Positions 36,509 through 47,199 of a stretch of DNA of 64,000 nucleotides are shown piece by piece. Made by a program: the position numbers and the translations under genes. The stretch is from NCBI RefSeq assembly GCF_025685415.1, contig NZ_JAGSYB010000001.1, positions 2,790,001-2,854,000 of the forward strand, written 5' to 3'. The notes under the pieces were generated by a model that worked only from the letters and a program-made list of their open reading frames with translations, did not search any database and had not been told where the DNA came from. Origin of the DNA: Terriglobus aquaticus (GTDB taxonomy: Bacteria > Acidobacteriota > Terriglobia > Terriglobales > Acidobacteriaceae). Position 1 is the first letter of the stretch; each line of letters starts with the position of its first letter.

Positions 36509-38143
36509 TCAGTGAATCGGATTTGGATTGACGTTGGTGCAAACGTAGCTACCATTCACCCGATTGCAGTAACTCTGTCCAATGCCACAACACACACCGC
36601 CACAGCATGTAGGCGAAGTTAGCGAGCAGCAGGTGCCGATCGTGTGTCCATTCGGGCCCATGGACTGGCAGGCATACTGGCTGATCCTCCCCAGGAGTGT
36701 TGGGCAGCCAAAGCAGGATCCGTTGCTGCACACTTGCCCGGGCGCGCAACACGTGTTGCCACAGACTCGCTTCGGATCGGGGCAGCACACATTGTTCACG
36801 CAGGTTCCCGCGCAACACTGGCCGTTGCAGCACGGGTTAAACGGCGGGCAGCATTTGTTGTTGCAGATGTGGCTGGGATCGGGACAATACACTCCGTTCT
36901 TGCAGTCCTGGGGCGCCGCGCAAACTCCGCCGCAACAGATCTGCCCGGCCGTGCAACACTCTTTCCCGCAGTTCACCAATCCTGTCGGGCAGCCACAGCT
37001 GCCGTCGGGCGAACAGCTTGAAACGTTCGCGCCGCAGCACACGTTGTTGCACACCACCATGTTCTGTGGGCAGCACAGATCGCCACGGAAGCAGTTGTCG
37101 TGTCGTCCGCAGCAGGTAAACACACCACCACACGGCACCGGGCAGCATCCGCCACCGGGCAACTGGCACGTTCCCCAACACGCCAGCCAAATCACGTTGT
37201 ACGCTGCTATCGCCGTCGCCCATGCCACCGGGCCGCCTATCCATACCTTCCAATCGTTGATCCCCGATTTATCCGCCGCCAGGTCGCCGCAATTGTTCCA
37301 GCAGTTATCGCAATCCGGAGCGTTGTAGGTTCCGCCAGGCACATACCAGCCATCGCCCGGATCGTTCGGTCCGCCCTGACCCGGCTTGTAGGCCATCACG
37401 CTGCGTTGGCCACCCGCTGCCACACCGGGTCCAGTAACTGCTGCCGGACGGTTGACGGTGGTGGTGAGACGGGAGGCTGTTGCCGGAAGATTGTGGCACT
37501 TGCGCAAACCCTGGCTCGCCTGGGACGCCAACGCAGTGACAATCGGCTGCAATCCCGCATCAAGGATCAGGGCCGGGGCGGGATTCCGGTCCAGAAATGC
37601 GACTCCCGTTGCCGTGCCGCGGTTGTCCATAACCGCGCTTACAGCCCTGTTATCGATAACTCCCGTAACCTGTCCTGGCCTCATCTGCAGAGTCGCGTTT
37701 GCAATACCGCGCGCACCTGCGCCGTAGGCGATGGTCGCAGTTCCGGTGTGATCCTCTGAGGTGGTCACGGTGGAATCCACCAGCGTTTGGCCACCTCGGT
37801 GTGCCACGATCCGGGTGGTCACCACACGTGCGACCGCGTCATACGTCAGGGTCTGCTCAAGATCCACGCCAGACTGGCTTACGATCAGGCCTTGTGTCAT
37901 CACATTGCCACTGCGCTGCCGCTGACATTGCCCGGTCAGCGTCATCGGCAATCTGTTTACCGGTGTTGCCAGGCGAAGGCGCTGGTTCGCCCCAGGCTGC
38001 GCGGCCAGTCTCCCCAACGCAGATTGCGAGCCCCATAGCGCCGCCGTCGACGCAGCGCCCTGCACGAACTTCCGCCGCGCAGGACTCGTCGGAGCCGAAT
38101 GTCCCGCCATGCGCAGACAAACTTTGTCGAACCAATTCATCAT
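36509..38143 (-). CDS. Tat-exported hyper-cysteine-rich protein of unknown function
   Basis: The predicted protein has 544 residues from the ATG at 38143 behind GGAAG; a GTG at 38164 would add seven. The Tat signal has RRKFVQG near residue 23. Residues ~60-235 are a beta-rich domain without many cysteines. Residues 278-535 carry about 52 cysteines, many as CC pairs, in repeats such as CCPDP..C.N.CCAPGQVCSNGSC that recall granulin or STIG1-like knots. A tryptophan-rich segment (NDWKVWIGGPVAWATAIA, then YNVIWLACWG) separates the two parts. CCGRHDNC at about 344-351 fits the phospholipase A2 histidine signature. It is the first gene of a pair with the MauE-thioredoxin fusion. I do not recognise the whole protein. 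Confidence 0.85.
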   Translation of the reverse strand: MMNWFDKVCLRMAGHSAPTSPARRKFVQGAASTAALWGSQSALGRLAAQPGANQRLRLATPVNRLPMTLTGQCQRQRSGNVMTQGLIVSQSGVDLEQTLTYDAVARVVTTRIVAHRGGQTLVDSTVTTSEDHTGTATIAYGAGARGIANATLQMRPGQVTGVIDNRAVSAVMDNRGTATGVAFLDRNPAPALILDAGLQPIVTALASQASQGLRKCHNLPATASRLTTTVNRPAAVTGPGVAAGGQRSVMAYKPGQGGPNDPGDGWYVPGGTYNAPDCDNCWNNCGDLAADKSGINDWKVWIGGPVAWATAIAAYNVIWLACWGTCQLPGGGCCPVPCGGVFTCCGRHDNCFRGDLCCPQNMVVCNNVCCGANVSSCSPDGSCGCPTGLVNCGKECCTAGQICCGGVCAAPQDCKNGVYCPDPSHICNNKCCPPFNPCCNGQCCAGTCVNNVCCPDPKRVCGNTCCAPGQVCSNGSCFGCPTLLGRISQYACQSMGPNGHTIGTCCSLTSPTCCGGVCCGIGQSYCNRVNGSYVCTNVNPNPIH

Positions 38144-38307
38144 GGCAGCGATCTTCCGTTCCACTTAGCGCGGCGACATAGTAAAAACGCGACATCACTG
38201 CAAATCTTTTCCGGGAGCACGCAGCCTTGCTCCTCAACCTGCAGTAACTCATCGCAACCTACTCAGCCAGGATCGGCGATGACCTACTTACTTACAGGAC
38301 GAGCAGG

Positions 38308-39141
38308 ATGCGCACGGTTCTTTCCTCCACGCCCCGGTCAGAGTTGCTTCCCTTCGTGCGTGCCTATGCACAGCGCGAGCTCCGTCTCGAGCCCGACATC
38401 GAGCAGCCCGTTGTCGCTACCCTCGAACAGGTTCTGCAATTCGAATTCGCCGATCCACTTGCCATTCACTACGCGGACGGCAATCTTCAATATCCCGGAA
38501 GGATCACTCTTGTCGGCGCGCACACGTTCCCACGCGCGTCCATCCTCTTTCGAGGCAGCATCGAATCATTCGGTGTTTTCTTTCAGCCGCTCGGCTTGTG
38601 GCAACTCTTTCAGATCCCGAATCGAGCGATGAGCAATCAGGCTTATGACGGGGTTGCATGCCTCGGTCCTGGTGTCCGCAGTTTGTGGGAAGCGATGGCC
38701 GAAGACGGAACGTTTCTGGGACGAGTGCGCCTCGTTGAGGAATACCTTTACAGCCGTCTTAGCCGTTGTGAGCCGCATACGTCTGCCATGGCAGCCGCAG
38801 CCTACATATTTCGGCACAAGGGCGTTCTGCACATCGGCGAAGTTGCCGGCCGTTCCGCATTGAGTCTGCGGCAATTTGAGCGCAGGTTTGTCGAAGATAT
38901 TGGTGTTCATCCCAAACTCTTCGCCCGCATCGTTCGTTTTCAAAGTGCGCTTGATACCAAGCTGCGTTTCCCCGCTCGTCCGTGGATACAAATCGCGCAC
39001 CGATTCGGCTATCACGATCACATGCACATGGTGCACGACTTCCGCTCGCTCAGTGGCTTCTCGCCAACAGCTGTTCTGGCCAGCATCGGCGATGGCAGGC
39101 CGTCTGCCCTGCAGGCCTCCGACCATCTCCTGCTTGGATAG
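38308..39141 (+). CDS. AraC family transcriptional regulator
   Basis: The predicted protein has 277 residues. The N-terminal ~150 residues are a beta-rich sensing domain with HTFPRASILFRGSIESFGVFFQPLGLW, as in the DUF6597 group. The C-terminal HTH pair reads GEVAGRSALSLRQFERRFVEDIGVHPKLFARIVRFQSAL followed by IAHRFGYHDHMHMVHDFRSLSGFSP, the normal AraC signature. AGGACGAG precedes the ATG. It is divergent from the Cys-rich/MauE-thioredoxin pair with a gap of about 165 bases, so it is the best candidate regulator of that pair. Confidence 0.92.
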   Translation: MRTVLSSTPRSELLPFVRAYAQRELRLEPDIEQPVVATLEQVLQFEFADPLAIHYADGNLQYPGRITLVGAHTFPRASILFRGSIESFGVFFQPLGLWQLFQIPNRAMSNQAYDGVACLGPGVRSLWEAMAEDGTFLGRVRLVEEYLYSRLSRCEPHTSAMAAAAYIFRHKGVLHIGEVAGRSALSLRQFERRFVEDIGVHPKLFARIVRFQSALDTKLRFPARPWIQIAHRFGYHDHMHMVHDFRSLSGFSPTAVLASIGDGRPSALQASDHLLLG

Positions 39142-39284
39142 GCCACTTAGACCTTGCGGCTTTGGCAACCGCATCTTCGTTCGCGAAAAAGGAGGAGAAC
39201 TCCTTACGGCTCAAGGTGAACCGGCACACCCCAACCACCTCGCCGGCGGCTTTTGGAGGCCTCGCAATTTATACTGAAAGATGA

Positions 39285-42263
<2,979 letters not shown>

Positions 42264-42295
42264 CCCTCGATTGCAACGAAACACGACTCAACAAA

Positions 42296-42322
42296 GAAGG
42301 CCAGCCGCCAAGGCTGGCCTTC
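42296..42322. terminator. Bidirectional terminator between gyrA and the DUF2075 gene
   Basis: An 11-base perfect stem (GAAGGCCAGCC / GGCTGGCCTTC) with a GCCAA loop lies 33 bases after the gyrA stop. On the minus strand it is followed by TTTGTTG, so it can also end the convergent helicase transcript. Confidence 0.75.
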
Positions 42323-42433
42323 CTGCCTAGGAACCTCTCGTCTGGGGTACTGTCGTATACCGCGAGACTCCAGCGCCACCCAAGCTGGAGTCAAGTATCG
42401 GGGAAAATCTCGGTCGAGAAAAGCAGCATCTGC

Positions 42434-44533
42434 TCACTTGCTTTTGTCCTCAATCCTGATCGCGCCGGCGCTAAGCAAGAAGTCTGCGCTGTTGTCGAAG
42501 TCCCTGCATTGACGCGTTGGATCTGCGTCATCGCCTTGCGGAATGAATAGCACTAGACCTTGGCGGGCGCGGGTAAGAAGAACACGATAGGCATTTCTTC
42601 TGAACATCTCGCGGTCTCGATTTGTGATCAACTGCCATTTGGATTTTGCCGGCATGAAGTTTCGGGTATTCCATCGTTGTCCGTCCCAAATAAAATCGCC
42701 GCCCCAACACACTCCGACCCAATCGAGCTCGAGCCCCTGAACTTCGAACTCCGTCGCAAAAACCTCGCACTGATAGCTCGATCGAACATCGCCTCTCGGA
42801 GAGAGATACCAATGTTCCCACGGATATTCACTATGGAACGCTGAGTCCGGCTCTAGACCTTCGGCTCGAAGCCGGGCTGCCTTTGACGAGCCAACTAACC
42901 CGCAACGTGAACTGCCGATCGCTTCTCTTTTTAGTACTGCACGTGTCTTGTTGAGTGAACGCGTCAGCAACAGCGGGAAACGCTTACTTATGTCGAGCTT
43001 TGCTGCCCGAGGAGCGTCTCCGTCGAGAACAGCATTGACCCACTCCGCAAGGTCCTCTGCGCGAAGGCTACGATTTGAAGTACGGAGGTGTAGCAGAGGC
43101 TCCTCACGCACTTCGAGCAGCCCGGTTTCTTGGGTGAAAAGCTTCCGCCCTGCTGTTGAGCGGCCTCCGTTGAGCACTTCCGGAGATGCATATACGGTCC
43201 ACTTCTTTCCCGAGGCGATCAGCGCTCTACCCCATTCCTCCAAACCGGCTTCACCGGTGTTGATTTCCTGTCCGCCACCCACAAGCGCTAGGACAAAGGC
43301 CCAGTCGTCATGGCGTTCCATCACCTCAAGAATCATGCTAGGTTCGGATTTCGGTCGCTTGAACTTCTTCATATTCTGTTCTATGTTCCAAGCGCGTTGA
43401 GCTTCATCAAAGATCACTACCCGATTGGAAGGGGCACGCTGATCTTCAGCTTCGATATAAGTTCGCGCAAATAGGTGAATATTCTCTATCAGAGTCTTCG
43501 CTTGAATGCCGGCATCTGAAGCCAGAACGCCGTCATGGATTCCCTGTCGTCGAAAGTTCTCCTGGAGCACCTTCACAAGCGGCCCATTGCCGCTCATGAA
43601 GTGGATAGCACTCTCACTCGCATCCCCGAGGTGTGCAAGGCTCAATCCCACAAGCGTTTTACCCGATCCCGGAACGCCGGTGAGAAAGCAGATACTGTGC
43701 TGACTAAGCTGACGAGATTCTTCGATCCGCCACTGGATAGCATGCCTTACCGCCCCGATCTCGTGTTCCGATGCTTCACTCTTAGCGATGTCTTCGATCT
43801 TCAGGCCCGTGCGCAACTGACGAGCGGCTTCGATGATTGTAGGAGTGGGAGAGTACGCGCTCGTAGACCATTCAACTCCGCTTAGTTGCGCTGCATGCCT
43901 ATCTTCCTCGATCGCAGTTAATATCTGCGCGAGGGAGCTCCATTCGACGAACGCGGTGGGTGCTACCCACGTACTCGCCAACGAAGGAAAGTTGAGCACC
44001 TGCTGCGCTCTTCTTTCCGTTGAGCGTACACTCGTTCTTACATCAACGCGCTCGGCAACCACTACAGGCAAGATGACACGATTTTGCGATCCAGCGTGGA
44101 AGTAATGCAGCAGCAATGCATACTCTTGTGCCTGTTCATCCGCGGCTATCGGCGCTAGTCCCGTTTTGCATTCCAAAATCAGGATTCTCGTTTGCGTAAG
44201 TAGCACTACATCAATCCGCTTTGCTTTACGGGGAATTGTGTACTCGAAGACCAGTGTCCAATGTTCGGCTTCAGACCTTTCAGAAACTAACGTCTGGCAG
44301 GTAGACGTTAAGTGCTGTAAATCTTTTTCCCAGGTTAGCGTCTGCTGCGTGAACTGTTGAGCAAAGCCAGACCGCGCATGAGCTGATGTAAGCCGCTGCT
44401 GAAGCTCAAGCAGATTACTGCGAAGAAATTCTCTGATGGTGAGGCAGGCGTAAGCGGGCACCCCGCCAGCATATCTCTCCCTAAGCAGGCGGAGCTTTGC
44501 AAGAATCAACTTCGCCCTATGAATCGCGCTCAT
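42434..44533 (-). CDS. DUF2075/Schlafen-like helicase with N-terminal PD-(D/E)XK nuclease-like domain
   Basis: The predicted protein has 699 residues. The N-terminal part reads FEYTIP...RIDVVLL...ILECKTG with Asp108, Glu121 and Lys123 in the PD-(D/E)XK order. The SF1-type helicase core has Walker A GVPGSGKT (Lys292), Walker B VVIFDEAQRAW (Asp376), LALVGGGQEINTGE as motif III and YRVLLTRARQGLVLFIP as motif VI. This is the DUF2075 (Schlafen group 3-like) architecture, often found as a lone gene in variable regions and in defence contexts. By eye its codon use is poorer in G/C third positions than the flanking genes, suggesting transfer. Role is DNA or RNA processing; defence is an inference. 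Confidence 0.88.
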   Translation of the reverse strand: MSAIHRAKLILAKLRLLRERYAGGVPAYACLTIREFLRSNLLELQQRLTSAHARSGFAQQFTQQTLTWEKDLQHLTSTCQTLVSERSEAEHWTLVFEYTIPRKAKRIDVVLLTQTRILILECKTGLAPIAADEQAQEYALLLHYFHAGSQNRVILPVVVAERVDVRTSVRSTERRAQQVLNFPSLASTWVAPTAFVEWSSLAQILTAIEEDRHAAQLSGVEWSTSAYSPTPTIIEAARQLRTGLKIEDIAKSEASEHEIGAVRHAIQWRIEESRQLSQHSICFLTGVPGSGKTLVGLSLAHLGDASESAIHFMSGNGPLVKVLQENFRRQGIHDGVLASDAGIQAKTLIENIHLFARTYIEAEDQRAPSNRVVIFDEAQRAWNIEQNMKKFKRPKSEPSMILEVMERHDDWAFVLALVGGGQEINTGEAGLEEWGRALIASGKKWTVYASPEVLNGGRSTAGRKLFTQETGLLEVREEPLLHLRTSNRSLRAEDLAEWVNAVLDGDAPRAAKLDISKRFPLLLTRSLNKTRAVLKREAIGSSRCGLVGSSKAARLRAEGLEPDSAFHSEYPWEHWYLSPRGDVRSSYQCEVFATEFEVQGLELDWVGVCWGGDFIWDGQRWNTRNFMPAKSKWQLITNRDREMFRRNAYRVLLTRARQGLVLFIPQGDDADPTRQCRDFDNSADFLLSAGAIRIEDKSK

Positions 44534-44573
44534 GATGTGTAATGAGCCGCCAGTGATGTCTAATCAGTCCTGC

Positions 44574-45359
44574 ATGCGCAAACGACGACTCTGCACCGCG
44601 CTCTTGCTTGCAGCGCTCCTCAGCGCCTCGGCACAGCAGCTCTCGCAGGCCGATCAGGTCATCATGGATGCGGCGCGGGCCCGGTACTACAGCTTGCAGG
44701 AGAAAGGCTTCGTCTCCCTTGCTTGCACCGTCCACTTTGACGCGGCAACCGTGCCGCTGCTTCCGATGCTCGGCGCCCCGGCGCAGGACCTTCTGAAAGC
44801 GACCGCCGTCCGGCTCACCCTGAACGATCATGGTGGTACCACCTCCGTCGCCTACCCGGACGGCACCACCGAAGCCGCCAAGCAGCAGATCGCGCCAGTG
44901 ATCAACGTCCTCAACTCTCTGCTCACCGGCCTGTACCAGACTTGGCCTTCCAAAGGCCTCTTCGGTCCCATCCCGCCGTTCAGCAACTCGGTAGAGCGGG
45001 TCACACCCGCTTCGCAGGGGTATCTCTTCTCGCTCCACGTTCCCGGAGCACCCGCCACCCTATCGACTGACAAGAACTATCTCGCAACCGAGATCGTTAG
45101 CGCAGGCGGCACCATTCACGAACACCCCACCTACACCCCAACCCCGGACGGCCTGGTCTACGCCGGCAACGACGCCGTCCAATCAACTCCCGACAATCCC
45201 GTCGTCGTGCACTACGAGCAGCAGAACTCCGTCATCGACGGGCTTCGCTTGCCCTCAGGTGGCCGTCTGCGTGTCAACAGCAACATCGACCTGCGCTTCA
45301 CACTGGAAAACTGCTCAGTCAAGAAAGCGACCGTCGTGCGGGTAGGCCCACCGAAGTAG
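44574..45359 (+). CDS. Exported protein of unknown function (intact copy of a decayed pair)
   Basis: The predicted protein has 261 residues from the ATG at 44574, chosen because a signal peptide (RKRRLCTALLLAALLSASAQQ) starts there; ATGs at 44532 and 44556 are in frame. The mature part is mixed helix and strand (ADQVIMDAARARYYSLQEKGFVSLACTVHF, TAVRLTLNDHGGTTSVAYPDGT, RVNSNIDLRFTLENC) and I recognise no family. Only 40 bases separate it from the start of the divergent helicase gene. A decayed copy of its first 180 bases follows immediately downstream. Confidence 0.65.
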   Translation: MRKRRLCTALLLAALLSASAQQLSQADQVIMDAARARYYSLQEKGFVSLACTVHFDAATVPLLPMLGAPAQDLLKATAVRLTLNDHGGTTSVAYPDGTTEAAKQQIAPVINVLNSLLTGLYQTWPSKGLFGPIPPFSNSVERVTPASQGYLFSLHVPGAPATLSTDKNYLATEIVSAGGTIHEHPTYTPTPDGLVYAGNDAVQSTPDNPVVVHYEQQNSVIDGLRLPSGGRLRVNSNIDLRFTLENCSVKKATVVRVGPPK

Positions 45360-45360
45360 G

Positions 45361-45545
45361 AGCGCCTCGGCGCAGCGACTATCGCAGGCCGATTAGGCCA
45401 CCGTGGACGCCGCGAGAGCCGGGACGACAGCCTGTACAAGAGAAAGGCTTCGTCTCGCTCGCCTGCACCGTCCACTTCGACGCCACAACCGTGCCGCTAC
45501 TCTCACAGCTTGGCTCTTCCGCGCAGGATGTTCTGAAAGCAACAT
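45361..45545 (+). pseudogene. Decayed tandem copy of the 44574-45359 gene (5' fragment)
   Basis: From about 45361 to 45545 the sequence matches about 44620-44800 of the upstream gene, starting in the signal peptide (AGCGCCTCGGC shared) and running through GAAAGGCTTCGTCTC, GCACCGTCCACTT and TTCTGAAAGC. A CAG codon of the intact copy is TAG here (GCCGATTAG), and small deletions shift the frame. Homology stops near 45545. The remaining bases up to 45642 show nothing recognisable. Confidence 0.85.
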
Positions 45546-45642
45546 CAGCACACCGGCAGTTCCCCGCGCGGCCCACCACCGCCCGCAGGACGCGAACCGC
45601 ATTGCGCCGCGCTCCTCAGCCCCAAGCGGCTGGCCCGATCAT

Positions 45643-46122
45643 TCAGAAGATGCCGAAGCGCTTGCGCCGGATCACTCGAAGGTGCGGGTCGGACATCGCG
45701 ACTACGTTAACGCAACTGCCGACGACCGTGTAGTGCTGCGTACCCGTACGTCCCTGCTTCGGTTGCGGTCCATCTTGTACGCGCTGCTCGCCACAGACGG
45801 GCGGATTCGGTAAGGCAAACTCCACCACCACAGGACAGCTTCGGGGCCCCGTGTACGGGTCCGCCTGCCATCCCTTCACAAACGTCTCGGCTGCCACCCG
45901 CAACATGGGCAGCCCGCTTACCGTGTGAACCTCTGTGACCCTTCCCGCAGTGTCGAAGCTAGCGAGGAGCAACACGGTCCCTGACACATGGGCCTCCCTG
46001 GCGATAGGCGGATACACCGGCGCCGTTGTCTCACTCACGCTCTGGATCCCGCAGGGCACCTCGGCGGCACAGATGCGACACGCCACGAGTGTTGCAGCCA
46101 GAACTGCCAACCGTACAAGCAT
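45643..46122 (-). CDS. Exported protein with TonB C-terminal domain
   Basis: The predicted protein has 159 residues from the ATG at 46122, where a signal peptide or anchor (LVRLAVLAATLVACRICAAE) begins. The core APVYPPIAREAHVSGTVLLLASFDTAGRVTEVHTVSGLPMLRVAAETFVKGWQADPY is the TonB C-terminal fold, here without the Pro-rich spacer and long periplasmic arm of a true TonB. Such short versions are common in Acidobacteriota and may dock to outer-membrane receptors. The last ~40 residues are unusual and poorly conserved-looking, possibly because the 3' end borders the decayed region. Confidence 0.78.
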   Translation of the reverse strand: MLVRLAVLAATLVACRICAAEVPCGIQSVSETTAPVYPPIAREAHVSGTVLLLASFDTAGRVTEVHTVSGLPMLRVAAETFVKGWQADPYTGPRSCPVVVEFALPNPPVCGEQRVQDGPQPKQGRTGTQHYTVVGSCVNVVAMSDPHLRVIRRKRFGIF

Positions 46123-46168
46123 GCGTGTACTGTACGACGAGACGGAGCCGTCAACCCAGAACAAAGCT

Positions 46169-46272
46169 GTCAAGCCCCCAACGACCTCATTCGGGAGCTA
46201 AGTGTCTCAACCCGCACTACTTCCAAGACAAAAACAGTTGGCATGCTATATCCCTTCAATCTTCTATCCTGG
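46169..46272 (+). repeat. 104-bp dispersed repeat, copy A
   Basis: It starts with TGTCAAGCCCC (46169-46179), has a 39-base variable middle and ends with a 54-base block (46219-46272) that matches the copy at 47014-47118 in inverted orientation at about 46 of 55 positions. The conserved block contains TTGGCATG and TATATCCCTTC. I see no coding sequence that explains it. Confidence 0.75.
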
Positions 46273-46648
46273 AAAGAGGAGTGGGCCAACTGGATCGATC
46301 CGCCCCGCCCGTAACTTCCACCTGCACAGGAACTTACGCGTAAGTCCAATACGCACAAGATGTTACGAGCCGCCCAGAGCACAACATCCAGTGAATGAAG
46401 AACTTGCGAAAACAAGGGGGGGGAGGGGGTGGTCGTGAGATAGCGTCCCTGACTCCGAAAGCGAGCGCAGCGCAATGCCAGACGGCCCATGATGCAACGC
46501 AAAATGGTCTGCCAAGTACGGCACCGCCCACGTCGGCCCACTTCGCGGCGGGAAGCGGCAGCGCGATAGGTTATTGATCTACCGAGGCTGAAGCAACGCG
46601 GTGTCGGGGTTGCGCTTCTCATTCCTCATCTTTCGTGAGGTGTTCCGT
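46273..46648. other. Gene-free stretch with a G-rich run
   Basis: No supported gene. The main features are a GGGGGGGGAGGGGG run at about 46416-46429 and a T-rich start. The run could be a quadruplex or a slippage site. A stretch near 46335-46375 (GTAAGT, AAGATGTT) weakly matches the inverted complement of about 46875-46905, so the inverted relation of the two repeat copies may extend inward. Confidence 0.5.
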
Positions 46649-46810
46649 ATGCCGCTGATCGTGATTCTTGTTCTGCTGATTCTGTTGTTTGGCGGTGGCG
46701 GTTACGCCATGGGGCCTGGCCTCGGCTACTACGGTGGCGGCGGCCTCAGCATCATCCTTTTGCTGGTCGTTCTCTATCTGCTCTTTGGGCGTGGCCGCAA
46801 CACACTGTAG
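46649..46810 (+). CDS. DUF3309-like small membrane peptide
   Basis: The predicted protein has 53 residues from the ATG at 46649, with GAGG eight bases upstream. It has two hydrophobic helices (PLIVILVLLILLFGGGGYA and LSIILLLVVLYLLFGR) joined by a Gly/Tyr-rich turn (GPGLGYYGGGG), the DUF3309 layout. The function of this widespread family is unknown; many members respond to stress. It lies between the inverted 104-bp repeats. Confidence 0.75.
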   Translation: MPLIVILVLLILLFGGGGYAMGPGLGYYGGGGLSIILLLVVLYLLFGRGRNTL

Positions 46811-47013
46811 TCGGTTGCGGGCCTGAAATCTGCGTGGCCTATTAGGCTACGCCCCCCCCCGGGTAGATTTGCGCAACATCTTCTAAACATTCAACTTACG
46901 TGTCTGATGGCGGCTAAGTTCTTCGAAAGAATGAGCTTAGCCGCAAGTTCTTGCTGGGACGAGAGTTAGCGTATCGCGGGCTCCTAGTGTCTGGCTGGGA
47001 TGTAAGCCTTCTT
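46811..47013. other. Gene-free stretch between DUF3309 gene and repeat B
   Basis: No gene is supported. It contains a run of ten to eleven C residues (about 46852-46860) followed by GGG, mirrored in orientation by the G run upstream of the peptide gene, and an imperfect hairpin near 46908-46945 (CTTAGCCG-type halves). Confidence 0.45.
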
Positions 47014-47118
47014 CAAGGATACAAAGTGGAAGGGATATACCATGCCAATTCTTTTTGGCTTGGAAGTGCCTTGATGACCACTAGTTAGGTGCTGCGGCGC
47101 GTGCAGCGGGGCTTGACA
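47014..47118 (-). repeat. 104-bp dispersed repeat, copy B (inverted)
   Basis: On the minus strand this copy starts with TGTCAAGCCCC (47118-47108), has a 40-base variable middle and ends with the 54-base conserved block (47067-47014). The identical spacing in both copies shows one element type rather than chance similarity. It lies 82 bases upstream of the BLUF gene. Confidence 0.75.
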
Positions 47119-47199
47119 CGCCTGAAACCGGTGGAAAACCGGGGACTCCAACCCACAATTGTTGCAACGTGACGCAAACGAACCGGTATAACTTACAAA

